A stretch of 32,479 nucleotides of DNA from Bryobacterales bacterium (GCA_016789745.1 JAEUQF010000472.1:1-32479), one strand, 5' to 3'; numbered from the stretch's first letter, positions 1 to 7,171 are shown. Notes: a model not told the origin generated them from the sequence alone. Made by a program: numbers and translations.

Positions 1-1047
1 GCCCTGATCGAGTTCCAGCGGCGGGATGGCGCCGCGCTGGGGTCATTCGCGATCCCACCCGGCCGAAGCGAGCCCTGGCACAGCCGCGGCGCCGCCGTTT
101 TCCTTTCCGTGTGTGCAGCCTTGCTGGGCGCACTGGTTTGGTGGGGCAGAAGCCGGTGGCTGGATCGGGTGACGTATTGGCGGGAAGAGTGGCGCGTGTG
201 GTGGGGGTCGGCCGAGGAGGAGGAGGAGGTGCGCACGCCGTACCTGCTGGCTCCCGGGCAGCGTTTGCGCAACCGCTACGTAGTGGAGGAGATCCTGGCG
301 CGGGGCGGATTCTCCGAGGTCTACCGTGCTACCGATCTGCTGGACCCGACGTGCCCTTTGGCCTTAAAGGCGTTGTCGATGGAGAACGCGATGCGGCCAG
401 ACTTCCGGGCGTGGATGCACAGCCGGTTCCTGGACGAACTGAAGGCGCTGCGGTCAGTGGATCATCCGGGGGTGATCAAACTGCTGGATGCCTGGTGGGA
501 GGACGGTATTCCTTGTCTGGCGATGCCGCTGGTGGACGGAATCACGCTACGGGCCTTACTGCAACGCGAAGGAAAGCTGCCGCAGGAGGTAGTTGCCCGT
601 CTGGTGCGGGACCTGGGACCGGCGATCCGGGCCGCACACCGCCGCGGGGTGATGCACGGCGATATCAAGCCGGAGAACATCCTGATTACCGGCAGCGGGC
701 CTGAGACATGGCGGCCGGTGGTGATCGATTTCGGTACCAGCCGTCTACGCCAGGAAGCGAGCCTCATGCGCCGCGATCGCTATATAGCCGGGACGCGTCT
801 GTACATGGCTCCCGAACAGGCGCTGGGCATGCTGGTGGAGGCATCCGACGTCTGGGCATTGGCATTGACCACGATGGAGATGCTGAACGGAGAGCCCGGA
901 GCCGCGGATGCGTCTGGCATTGAGGATCCCGGCGTTCGCAGAGTATTCGCTTCGGCGTTGGTGGAAGATCCCGGCGCGAGAGCGGCTGATGCCGGAGCGT
1001 GGGCGGAGGAACTGGCTCAGCTCTTGCTGGTGCGGGCGGGCCATTGA
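1..1047 (+). CDS. Membrane-anchored Ser/Thr protein kinase, 5' end outside window
   Basis: The frame is open from base 1, so the gene begins upstream of the window; an internal GTG at 109 is not needed as a start. A hydrophobic stretch at about 91-150 is a single membrane span. It is followed by a Trp/Arg-rich juxtamembrane segment and a run of five Glu (about 214-228). The Hanks-type kinase domain covers about 265-1030: Gly-rich loop GGFSEV (about 304-321), catalytic Lys in ALKAL (about 367), HGDIKPEN catalytic loop (about 655-678), DFG (727-735) and APE (about 808-816). All key residues are present, so it should be active. The kinase lies C-terminal to the span, so a sensor part probably lies in the missing N-terminus. 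Its 3' end overlaps the convergent sigma factor gene by 31 bases, and kinases of this type often pair with ECF43-like sigma factors. The substrate is inferred, not shown. Confidence 0.92.
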   Translation, partial: ALIEFQRRDGAALGSFAIPPGRSEPWHSRGAAVFLSVCAALLGALVWWGRSRWLDRVTYWREEWRVWWGSAEEEEEVRTPYLLAPGQRLRNRYVVEEILARGGFSEVYRATDLLDPTCPLALKALSMENAMRPDFRAWMHSRFLDELKALRSVDHPGVIKLLDAWWEDGIPCLAMPLVDGITLRALLQREGKLPQEVVARLVRDLGPAIRAAHRRGVMHGDIKPENILITGSGPETWRPVVIDFGTSRLRQEASLMRRDRYIAGTRLYMAPEQALGMLVEASDVWALALTTMEMLNGEPGAADASGIEDPGVRRVFASALVEDPGARAADAGAWAEELAQLLLVRAGH

Positions 1048-1571
1048 CGGCGGCGCAGCCACGCGATGGCGGCCTGCTCCTTCTTGCGCACCTGGGCGGA
1101 TTTGAGTTGGAGGCGGCCGGCCACCTGTTCGCGGGTTAGCCCTTCCTCAAAGCGAAGGGAGAGGATGGAGACACCCTCGGGGTCGACGGCGCGGAGGCGT
1201 TCCAGCAGCATCGACCAATGCAGTTGCTCTTCCTGGGACATGGAAGCCTGGTAGCCAAGAGGAACCTCGCGCCGTTTGAGACTGCCACGCCGGCGGCTGC
1301 GGTCGATGAGGATCTGCTTCATGGAGCGGCCGATGATGCCGAAGAAGTGGGTGCGGCTCTCCACGAGGGGAGTTTCTTCCATGGCGCCGACCTTGAGGAA
1401 CAGGTTCTGCACGAGATCGGATTCGCGCATGGAGTGGGCCTGCTCACGGCGGAGTACGGCGGCGGACATCTGCCGGAGACGTTGCGCGATGGCTTGATAG
1501 ACGCGACCCGCTGCATCCCGGTCGCCGTTCTGCATACGGTGAATGAGAGTGGTGAGCCGAGTTTCTGGCAT
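1017..1571 (-). CDS. ECF-type RNA polymerase sigma factor (ECF43/TIGR02999-like)
   Basis: The 184-residue protein has a sigma region 2 (about residues 5-95, with ESDLVQNLFLKV and ILIDRSRRR) and a region 4 helix-turn-helix (about 130-180, with LSLRFEEGLTREQVAGRL). The layout and the THFFGIIGRSMKQILIDRSR stretch match the TIGR02999/ECF43-like sigma factors of Acidobacteriota and Planctomycetota. The ATG at 1571 is chosen because it gives a normal family-length N-terminus; the frame stays open to an ATG at 1649, which would add 26 unlike residues. No anti-sigma gene is adjacent. The convergent kinase gene overlaps its 3' end, which fits control by phosphorylation. Ser51 aligns with the Thr reported as phosphorylated in this group. 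A paralogue lacking region 2 lies at 2649-2948; over 73 comparable residues they are about 60% identical by my count. Confidence 0.9.
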   Translation of the reverse strand: MPETRLTTLIHRMQNGDRDAAGRVYQAIAQRLRQMSAAVLRREQAHSMRESDLVQNLFLKVGAMEETPLVESRTHFFGIIGRSMKQILIDRSRRRGSLKRREVPLGYQASMSQEEQLHWSMLLERLRAVDPEGVSILSLRFEEGLTREQVAGRLQLKSAQVRKKEQAAIAWLRRRQWPARTSKS

Positions 1572-1668
1572 TGGATGTTTTCTTACTGTGCCACAGAATA
1601 CTTGATCGCGTGGCGGTTGGCGTTTGGCTTTGCTTGTCCGATGGGGCAAGGGGGCGGCGTAGCGTGGC

Positions 1669-1702
1669 GCCGGCCGAACAGGTTGTCAAAGAACGGGCCG
1701 GC
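1669..1702. other. GC-only inverted repeat between two minus-strand genes
   Basis: Arms GCCGGCC (1669-1675) and GGCCGGC (1696-1702) are perfectly complementary, with a 20-base spacer. The repeat lies in the 190 bases between the STGPKT-family gene (ending 1762) and the sigma factor start (1571). No T-run follows on the minus strand, so it is not a standard terminator. A hairpin in the sigma factor leader or a protein-binding site are both possible; chance is also possible in DNA this GC-rich. Confidence 0.25.
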
Positions 1703-1761
1703 CTAGTCAACCGATGGGGACAGAGGTGAGGGCCGGGGCCAAGCTGTACTGGGCTACTTCT

Positions 1762-2499
1762 TCAGGCTGGCGGCGAAGAGGATCTTGTCCGAGGCTCCGC
1801 AGCAAATCGGGTTAGCGCGTTCACGATGGCGGCGGCCGGAGATGGCGGCTTGGCGACGACGACCGGGGCGGGCCTCGGTGCCGGTGCGGCGGCAGCGTGT
1901 GGAGGCTGCGGCGGCGCTTGCGGCGGCGGAGCTTCGAGAGCGGCTCGGATCTCGGTCAGATTGGCCTGACTGCGCCGAAGGCGCTCGGCAACGAGTTGCT
2001 TGACGACAGACTGCGTTTCCATCAGCGGCGGGAGGTCGGCGGGGAGGCCGGACTCGGTACGGTAGAATGCCTCGGTCTGGACGCGCCGGAGTTCGCGGGC
2101 CGCCTGGGCCATGGATCGCTCGGCGCGGCTGTGGTACAGCGCGATGAGTTTGAGTTGGGCGTAGTTGGCTTGGACGGTGAGGATGTCCGTGCCTGGACCG
2201 GCGACGGCGGCCTGAAGGTCGAATTCGGCTTTGCGACAGCGCTCCATGTTCCAGGCGGCGTGGAGGATCTGCTTGAAGAGGAGTTCCTCGTAGGCGCCTT
2301 CGGGCTGGAACGCCCCGGTGAGGGATTCGGAGAGTTTGGCGAAGTCTTCTTCCTGACCGGGGAGGACGATGGTGTACTTGCTGGTCAGACCGTGAGTGGT
2401 GGCGTTCTGCGAGGAGGACGCTTTGCCGGCGTCGGTCTTTGGACCTGTGGAATGCTGGGCGTTCGCCTGGTTGGCGGTGAGTTGGGCTGCGGTGGCCAT
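1762..2499 (-). CDS. Conserved hypothetical protein, STGPKT...ATTHGLT family
   Basis: The 245-residue protein starts with a segment (about residues 9-40) containing NQANAQHSTGPKTDAGKASS and then ATTHGLTSK. I recognise this as a family repeated many times in acidobacterial and some other genomes, with no known function. The middle (about 50-170) is helical and charged, rich in Glu, Arg and Ala. The last 60 residues are a Pro/Ala-rich tail and probably disordered. There is no signal peptide or membrane span, so it is likely cytoplasmic. The ATG at 2499 has a good ribosome-binding site (AAGGAG about 9 bases upstream). It lies between two sigma factor paralogues on the same strand. The basic Lys/Thr-rich N-terminus could bind nucleic acid, but nothing here proves that. 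Confidence 0.8.
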   Translation of the reverse strand: MATAAQLTANQANAQHSTGPKTDAGKASSSQNATTHGLTSKYTIVLPGQEEDFAKLSESLTGAFQPEGAYEELLFKQILHAAWNMERCRKAEFDLQAAVAGPGTDILTVQANYAQLKLIALYHSRAERSMAQAARELRRVQTEAFYRTESGLPADLPPLMETQSVVKQLVAERLRRSQANLTEIRAALEAPPPQAPPQPPHAAAAPAPRPAPVVVAKPPSPAAAIVNALTRFAAEPRTRSSSPPA

Positions 2500-2648
2500 G
2501 TGGGTTGCTCCTTATTGGGATTTGGTTTTATCCCGATTGGAGAGTAGCAGGGGAGATTTGGGCTGGAGGCTGGGGATGGCTGTAGGTTATTGAAAATAAT
2601 CGGACGATTTTTCTACAACTCTTGTGATCGCGGATTGTGCCGCGGCGG

Positions 2649-2948
2649 TCAGCGCTGTCTTCGCAGCCAGGCGACCGCAGCCTGCTCTTTAGAACGTACG
2701 AGGCTGCCATCGAGTCGTAGACGGTCGGCCACCTGTTCGCGGGTGAACCCTTCTTCGAAGCGGAGAGAGAGGATGCATGCGGCGCGCGGGTCTAGGATGC
2801 GGAGCCGATCGAGGACCGTGGCCCATTGCTGACGCTGTTCGGGCGTCATGGCCGGTTGGTATCCGAGAGGTGGATCCAGGCGGGTGCCGGTTTTGCGCCC
2901 GGTGATGGGCAGTAGCTGGCGAAGCCTCGCTAGCCATTTCGCCTGCAT
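2649..2948 (-). CDS. Sigma-region-4-only ECF paralogue
   Basis: This 99-residue protein contains only the C-terminal half of an ECF43-like sigma factor: a linker with PLGYQ, then region 4 (LSLRFEEGFTREQVADRL and KEQAAVAWLRR). Over 73 residues it matches the full-length sigma factor at 1017-1571 at about 44 positions. Region 2, which binds core polymerase and the -10 element, is absent. It has been replaced by about 25 basic residues, and the DNA upstream belongs to another intact gene, so this is not a simple frameshift. The ATG at 2948 lies 9 bases after the upstream stop, and an AAGGAG ribosome-binding site overlaps that TAA. The intact frame and good start argue for a real protein rather than debris. 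It may act as a DNA-binding regulator or as a competitor of the full-length paralogue; both are inference. Confidence 0.75.
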   Translation of the reverse strand: MQAKWLARLRQLLPITGRKTGTRLDPPLGYQPAMTPEQRQQWATVLDRLRILDPRAACILSLRFEEGFTREQVADRLRLDGSLVRSKEQAAVAWLRRQR

Positions 2949-2957
2949 GCAGACTCC

Positions 2958-3680
2958 TTACGCTGAAGCGGCGCGCGGTTTCAGCACGGTTGCGTAGGAC
3001 GCGCGCACGAGGGCTGCGAGTTCACCCACTGTCGGGGCCGATGCCCTGACTGGATGCAGAAAGGCTCGCTCGCCGCGGACGAGCCAGGCATGGGCATGGA
3101 TGGCGTCCTGACGGTGTTCCAGGATGCCCTCCAGAAGGTAGTGGAAGGGGTGTGGGGACGGACGCTGACGTTGGAGCAGGGCCAGGTAGCGTGGGCCTAC
3201 TTCGATGCCAGGCTCGGCGGCTAGTTCCGCCATCAAAGCGATGGAGAAGGCCTCGGCGAGGCCAGGTTCGGTTGCGCTTGGGACGAGGTCGAATGGCAGC
3301 ACGAGCACACGGCAGGCACCCGGGTTGCCGTTATCCGGGGAGTTTGGGGCGGTGACGATCCACTGGGGCAGATAGGTGCCGGGCTGGATGACGATGCGGC
3401 AAGCGGGAGGCGACGGCAGGCTGGCATAGTGGGCCTCCAGATGACGGCGTAGGCGCGCGGTTTCTTTGCGTACTACGGAGTCGTAATGGGGGTCGAAATC
3501 CTTCTTGCGGCCGAGACAGCCGGTACCGATGTCGTATTGGGTGAACGAGGCGGACGGTGTATCCAGACGCCGGAGGCAGAGCCACTGGAGAAGGATACGG
3601 AGCTGATCGGCGCGGGCGAAGTCGGGGCTGGCGAGGATGCGTTCGAGTTCGTCGCGGCATTGTTGGGGGCTGGGGGTCAT
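2958..3680 (-). CDS. Winged-helix DNA-binding protein with TolB-like C-terminal domain
   Basis: The 240-residue protein opens with the winged-helix module common in Acidobacteriota regulators. Visible marks are ELERILASPDFARADQLRIL near the start, then YDIGTGCLGR, FDPHYDSVVRKETARLRRHL and a PGTYLPQW wing at about residues 100-107. From about residue 120 it has a TolB-like/cyclase-associated fold signature (VLVLPFDL, then AFSIALMAELAAEPGIEVG). These proteins usually continue into long TPR or propeller repeats; this one stops early, so it is a compact version. There is no membrane span, so it is predicted cytoplasmic. It is the first gene of a two-gene operon with the sigma-region-4 protein. 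It is divergent from the secreted protein at 3872, and the 191 bases between them showed no promoter I trust. Confidence 0.8.
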   Translation of the reverse strand: MTPSPQQCRDELERILASPDFARADQLRILLQWLCLRRLDTPSASFTQYDIGTGCLGRKKDFDPHYDSVVRKETARLRRHLEAHYASLPSPPACRIVIQPGTYLPQWIVTAPNSPDNGNPGACRVLVLPFDLVPSATEPGLAEAFSIALMAELAAEPGIEVGPRYLALLQRQRPSPHPFHYLLEGILEHRQDAIHAHAWLVRGERAFLHPVRASAPTVGELAALVRASYATVLKPRAASA

Positions 3681-3871
3681 GATTTGTCATTTGGGAATGC
3701 GCGGTTCGTGGTTGGATTTGTGGGGAATATTGGAGCGGGGGCGGCGAGTACACGTTCGCGGGACGTTCCGAGTACGCAGGAAGCGATGGAATAGGCCGCA
3801 CAATGGCACGGTTGATAGGGAAAGCCGCGGACGAGCGGCGAATTTAAGAAGAGTACAGCGGGAGAGAACAG

Positions 3872-4579
3872 ATGAACAAGATTATGGTGATGATGTTGTT
3901 GGCGATGCCGATGTTTGGGCAGGGGGATGCGGAGGGGACGGATATTTCTTCGGCGATTCCGATTTATTTTGGGCAGACGATCAATGACACGATGGATGCG
4001 CAGTTGCGCCCACGGCAGGTATACAAAGTCTCGTTGGCCCGGGGCCAGAAGTTTGCGGCAACGATGAGCCTCGGCAGTTCACAGACGCCGGCCAATCTCG
4101 CAATGTACTTCTTCGGAAGCAACACTCGGACAGTCGCATCAATCGCCTGCAACCATGGCTACAATGGCCAACTTTCTTACGCAGATAGGAGTTCAACCAG
4201 ATCGCTGGTTTTTCAATACGAAGTTCCTGTTTCTGGCGACTACTACCTCGTCGCATGCACGAACGGCAGCACAGGAGTCACCTATAACCTTAGGTTCGAC
4301 GCCATCGGCACCCCCCTCCTCACCACCCTCCCCACCCAAGCCGGCTGCGTCACCGGCCAAGTCGATTACGTGGAGTACTCCCTCCGCCTGATCGCGATGG
4401 GCCTGGCCGATGAAGTCTCCATCGGCGGCACACGCCTCTGCCCGAACTGTCCGGTAAAGGCTCCTCTGTACGGCTCTATGATCGCCAAACTCGAAGAGGC
4501 CATGCGTGCCAACCAGCCGGTGGAAGCCTGTCACGACTCCAATGGGAACATCTTCAAACTACGCCTCACAAAGTTCTAG
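3872..4579 (+). CDS. Secreted hypothetical protein
   Basis: The 235-residue protein starts at an ATG preceded by GGGAGAGA. A hydrophobic leader of about 17 residues (MVMMLLAMPMFGQG) looks like a Sec signal peptide, so it is predicted exported. Residues about 35-135 resemble the PPC-type beta-sandwich pattern (QVYKVSLARGQKFAATM and later SGDYYLVACTNGS), but this is a weak likeness. The C-terminal part has two Cys in RLCPNCPVK and a third in VEACHDSNG, which could form disulfides. I do not recognise a named family. It may head the envelope gene run that follows; the gap to the next start is 56 bases. Confidence 0.72.
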   Translation: MNKIMVMMLLAMPMFGQGDAEGTDISSAIPIYFGQTINDTMDAQLRPRQVYKVSLARGQKFAATMSLGSSQTPANLAMYFFGSNTRTVASIACNHGYNGQLSYADRSSTRSLVFQYEVPVSGDYYLVACTNGSTGVTYNLRFDAIGTPLLTTLPTQAGCVTGQVDYVEYSLRLIAMGLADEVSIGGTRLCPNCPVKAPLYGSMIAKLEEAMRANQPVEACHDSNGNIFKLRLTKF

Positions 4580-4635
4580 CCACAAAGTCCGCAAATTTGG
4601 CTCGCGAGTTCGCATTCAGTAGGGAGAGACACGTT

Positions 4636-5382
4636 ATGGCTTTCTGTATGAGCTGTGGAACGCAATTCAGCAGCCGGTATTGCCCGGACTGTGGGACCGC
4701 CATCGGCAGCAACGGCGCGCAACAGGAGACGGCGGCAGCGGCGGCGGGAGCCGGGCTCGCCGCTCCGGCGCCCTATTTCGCGCCGCTGCCGCAACAGGCG
4801 CAGGTGGTGCCGCAGGGATGGGCGCCTCCGGTCGCAAAGCCTGTGTCGAGCATGGGCACGACGGACAAGAACCAGTTCACCCATACGGCGCAGCAGATGT
4901 TGGGCACCAGCGGGGAACGCATCGCGTGGCAGGGGCAACCTTCGTGGAAGTGCCTGGCGACGCGCATTGCGGGCTGGACCGTGGTGTACTTCCTGGCGCT
5001 GTTCTGGGGCGGTTTCGGACTGGGAGTCTTTGTGCTGTTCCTTGGCGCGATCCATGTCGGCGTGGGCTATTGGGGTCTCAGCCACACGCATTACAAACTG
5101 AGCAGCCAGCGATTGGAAGTAAAGCGCGGCTGGCTGAGCCAGACCAACAACACGTTCAATCTGATCGAGATCAATCAGGTGCGGATTGTGCGCCCGTTTC
5201 CACTGCCGCTGCTGGGGTTGGCAAACATGCAGTTGGATGTCGTGGACCCGGAATCGCGGGCCGCGGCTCCGAAACTGCTGGAGTTGCGCGGTCTCACCGA
5301 TGCGGAGGTGTTGCGAGACCTGATTCATTCTTCCAGCAACTTGACGGGGCAACTGTGGGATGAGCGGCGTTTTGGGGCATAG
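4636..5382 (+). CDS. Zinc-ribbon and bPH2-domain membrane protein
   Basis: The chosen ATG at 4636 follows a GGGAGAGA ribosome-binding site and places a zinc ribbon at the very N-terminus: Cys4, Cys7, Cys16 and Cys19 (CMSCG and CPDCG). A Pro/Ala-rich linker (about residues 25-90) leads to two close hydrophobic helices (about 112-147). A bacterial PH (bPH2/YdbS-like) domain follows, with YKLSSQRLEVKRGWL (about 153-167) and FNLIEINQVRIV (about 174-185). The zinc ribbon and PH domain should both face the cytoplasm. Proteins like this are usually small membrane-associated scaffolds of unknown role. It is followed 18 bases later by another membrane protein, so the two are probably co-transcribed. 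An in-frame ATG at 4597 has no good ribosome-binding site. Confidence 0.85.
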   Translation: MAFCMSCGTQFSSRYCPDCGTAIGSNGAQQETAAAAAGAGLAAPAPYFAPLPQQAQVVPQGWAPPVAKPVSSMGTTDKNQFTHTAQQMLGTSGERIAWQGQPSWKCLATRIAGWTVVYFLALFWGGFGLGVFVLFLGAIHVGVGYWGLSHTHYKLSSQRLEVKRGWLSQTNNTFNLIEINQVRIVRPFPLPLLGLANMQLDVVDPESRAAAPKLLELRGLTDAEVLRDLIHSSSNLTGQLWDERRFGA

Positions 5383-5400
5383 GAATAGGAAGAGCGGAAC

Positions 5401-5916
5401 ATGACACAAGATCACGTGCAAATGAAAGCCCAACAGGCATCGGAATGGGCGCAGCAGGGCGGGCGCGCCGTGGGCCAGGAGGTGCAAAAGACGTGGCTGG
5501 CGGCGAGCCTTGGACAGAAGATGGTGCTGGCGGGAGGCGCGGCGGGATTCGTCTCGTTCTTCCTGCCGTGGCAGTCGATGGCAATTCTGTGGGCGAGGGC
5601 GCAGGGGTCGGGATTCAGCATCGCGCGGATGGGGTATACGGCGTACTGGATGTATCCGCTCATGATGGCGGGGGTGGTGTTTCTGGCGTGGTTGCGGCTG
5701 CATAGCAGTCCGGGGCAGCAGGCACGCGCGTCGGCCTGGACGTTGACGGTGGGCACCGGGTGGACGTTCTACTGGATTATCGGCGTGCTGCTGCGCGGGG
5801 ATTCGGCGCTGCTGTGGGGCGGCGGGATTTCGCTGCTCTCGTGTATCACGGTGTGGATCGGATCGGTGAAGATGCTGAGCGCGGCAGTCAGAGCGATGGA
5901 AGGGAGAACGGAATGA
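5401..5916 (+). CDS. Four-helix inner-membrane protein of unknown function
   Basis: The 171-residue protein has a hydrophilic N-terminus (about 38 residues, Gln-rich) and four hydrophobic helices at about residues 40-58, 78-97, 110-130 and 133-155. A short charged tail follows. I do not recognise the family. The start is an ATG preceded by GAAGAGCGGAAC. Its TGA stop overlaps the next ATG in the sequence ATGA (5913-5916), so the following lipoprotein is likely translationally coupled. The last 44 codons were copied downstream (6356-6490), which marks this gene's 3' end as the left edge of a tandem duplication. Confidence 0.8.
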   Translation: MTQDHVQMKAQQASEWAQQGGRAVGQEVQKTWLAASLGQKMVLAGGAAGFVSFFLPWQSMAILWARAQGSGFSIARMGYTAYWMYPLMMAGVVFLAWLRLHSSPGQQARASAWTLTVGTGWTFYWIIGVLLRGDSALLWGGGISLLSCITVWIGSVKMLSAAVRAMEGRTE

Positions 5917-6326
5917 GGCGCCGCGGCCTGCTCTCGCTGGGAGTGGCGCTGCTTGGACTGGGTGGGTGCAGCCGTCCGTACCCATCCACGCCGGGCGCGG
6001 TGGTGATGGCGGCGCTTGCTGCAGCCAATCAGAGGAATTTCGAGGAAGCGAAGCGATACCTGGAAAGCCAGGGAAGCATAATGTTCGGCAAGAAACTACC
6101 GAGCGCAAGTGTCGAGCTGACACCGGAACGTTGGAAGACATTCACGCAGGATGGAAGGATCCGGCGCTTAGCGGTCAGCTTCGAGCAGATCAAAGGCGAC
6201 GTCGCGGTGGTCTGGGCGGATCTTTCCTATGACGACAACCGCGCGGCAAGGATCGAGTGCATTCTGCTGCGGGAACCTGTGGGCTGGATGATGATGACAC
6301 CGTCAATGACTAAGAAGGGGTGGTAG
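5913..6326 (+). CDS. Small lipoprotein, copy 1 of a tandem pair
   Basis: The 137-residue protein begins MRRRGLLSLGVALLGLGGCS: three Arg, a hydrophobic core and a lipobox (LGGC) with the modified Cys at position 19. It is therefore predicted to be a lipoprotein in the cell envelope. The mature part starts RPYPSTPGAVVMAALAAANQ and contains FGKK, FTQDGR and a terminal PGWMM-like stretch (VGWMMMTP). The pattern (short helix, then a strand-rich domain ending in a Trp-Met motif) resembles small NTF2-like or DUF4878-type lipoproteins, but I cannot assign it firmly. The start overlaps the membrane gene stop as ATGA. About 47% of residues match the second copy at 6492. Confidence 0.82.
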   Translation: MRRRGLLSLGVALLGLGGCSRPYPSTPGAVVMAALAAANQRNFEEAKRYLESQGSIMFGKKLPSASVELTPERWKTFTQDGRIRRLAVSFEQIKGDVAVVWADLSYDDNRAARIECILLREPVGWMMMTPSMTKKGW

Positions 6327-6355
6327 TAAGGTGAGTAGTTCCAGCAAGCTCTCGC

Positions 6356-6490
6356 GTGCTGCTACGCGGGGATTCGGCGCTGCTGTGGGGCGGTGGGATT
6401 TCGCTGCTCTCGTGTATCACGATGTGGATCGGATCGGTGAAGGTGCTGGGTGGGGCGGTTCGTTCGCTGGAGAGCGGCGGGCAGGACGGC
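6356..6490 (+). pseudogene. Truncated copy of the four-helix membrane protein 3' end
   Basis: Codons from 6356 read LLRGDSALLWGGGISLLSC and so on, nearly identical to the last membrane helix of the protein at 5401-5916. No upstream part of that gene is present. The original stop is lost, and the frame runs on past the next lipoprotein start until 6613 with unlike Gly/Arg-rich residues. It is therefore best read as a leftover of tandem duplication. A short one-helix peptide starting at the GTG cannot be excluded. Confidence 0.75.
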
Positions 6491-6491
6491 A

Positions 6492-6908
6492 ATGACGAGG
6501 CGCGGTTGGATAGGGTGTCTGTTGATGGCGGCGGCGGTGGGGGTGAGTTGCGGCCGCCCATATCCGGCAACGCCGGGGGCCGTGATCCAGGCGGCGTTAG
6601 GTGCGGCAAATGAACGCAAATTCGAGGAGGCCAGACAGTACGTGGCCACTGAAGGTATGATGCTTTTCGGCAAGAAGATGCCCAGCCCGCGAGAGATGGT
6701 GACGCCTGGATTCTGGAATGAGTTCACGCAGAACCGGCGGATCAAGACCGTGACGATTGAACACGAGAAGGCGATCGACAAGGTGGCGGAAGTGGTGGCC
6801 CAGATTGGGTACGAAGATGGCCGGACGATGAAGGCGGAGTTTGTGCTGAGTAAGGAGAAGCCGGGCTGGATGATGACGACGGTTTATACGACGAGTAAGG
6901 GGTGGTGA
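6492..6908 (+). CDS. Small lipoprotein, copy 2 of a tandem pair
   Basis: The 138-residue protein starts at the ATG at 6492, chosen because it gives an Arg-rich leader and hydrophobic core ending in a lipobox-like VSC. An in-frame ATG 42 bases upstream would add unlike residues. The mature part (GRPYPATPGAVIQAALGAAN, then FGKKMPS, FTQNRRIK, PGWMMTT) is clearly paralogous to the protein at 5913-6326. Divergence is highest in the middle, while the N-terminal RPYP.TPGAV, FGKK, FTQ and WMM motifs are kept. Those positions are probably structurally important. The gene ends in TGATG, where the stop shares a base with the next ATG. Confidence 0.82.
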   Translation: MTRRGWIGCLLMAAAVGVSCGRPYPATPGAVIQAALGAANERKFEEARQYVATEGMMLFGKKMPSPREMVTPGFWNEFTQNRRIKTVTIEHEKAIDKVAEVVAQIGYEDGRTMKAEFVLSKEKPGWMMTTVYTTSKGW

Positions 6909-7171
6909 TGCAGCGTCTATTAGCGAGTATTTTGATCGGGATCTTAGGGCAAGGATCAACCTTGAGTCTGTGGGGAGCCGCTCCAAACTGGCCGGCGGTC
7001 TCTCAGATGAATGCATTCCAGGGCCAAACTGTGTCAGACTCAGCCATCGTGCCGGGGTCAGCGAACGGCGGAATTGCAGTACAAATGAGCAACGCGACGG
7101 ACGCGGCCTGGAGGCCGCAGGATACTTTGGCAAATAAGCGGCAGTCAGCGCTCCACGCATCACACTCATGA
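6908..7171 (+). CDS. Small secreted hypothetical protein
   Basis: The 87-residue ORF starts at an ATG that shares its A with the preceding TGA. It ends in an ATGA overlap with the start of the large repeat protein. The N-terminus MQRLLASILIGILGQG resembles a Sec signal peptide; the rest is Ser/Ala/Asn-rich with no recognised motif. Support comes only from the leader and the coupled junctions on both sides. It may be a real small exported protein, a leader ORF that couples translation into the 2315-residue gene, or a degraded N-terminus. No family is recognised. Confidence 0.5.
   Translation: MQRLLASILIGILGQGSTLSLWGAAPNWPAVSQMNAFQGQTVSDSAIVPGSANGGIAVQMSNATDAAWRPQDTLANKRQSALHASHS

Larger units (their letters stand above)
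5785..6908 (+). repeat. Imperfect tandem duplication of membrane-gene 3' end plus lipoprotein gene
   Basis: Unit 1 is about 5785-6326 and unit 2 about 6356-6908. Each holds the last part of the four-helix membrane gene and a lipoprotein gene. The first 92 bases of each unit (5785-5876 and 6356-6447) differ at only four positions by eye. The lipoprotein parts match at only about half of their residues. Homology begins sharply at the GTG codons 5785 and 6356. A net eight-base gain before the second lipoprotein start removes the membrane gene's stop from its old frame. Confidence 0.85.

Noticed and set aside
2629..2644. 5-bp hairpin CGCGG/CCGCG after the sigma-region-4 gene as a terminator
   Set aside because: The stem is short and no T-run follows on the minus strand.
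3801..3820. TGGCAC as part of a sigma-54 promoter ahead of the gene at 3872
   Set aside because: The -12 element (TTGC at the proper spacing) is absent.
4576..6141. Minus-strand 521-residue ORF antisense to the zinc-ribbon and membrane genes
   Set aside because: Composition is Pro/Arg/His-rich without any known motif, and the plus strand has coherent domains and ribosome-binding sites.
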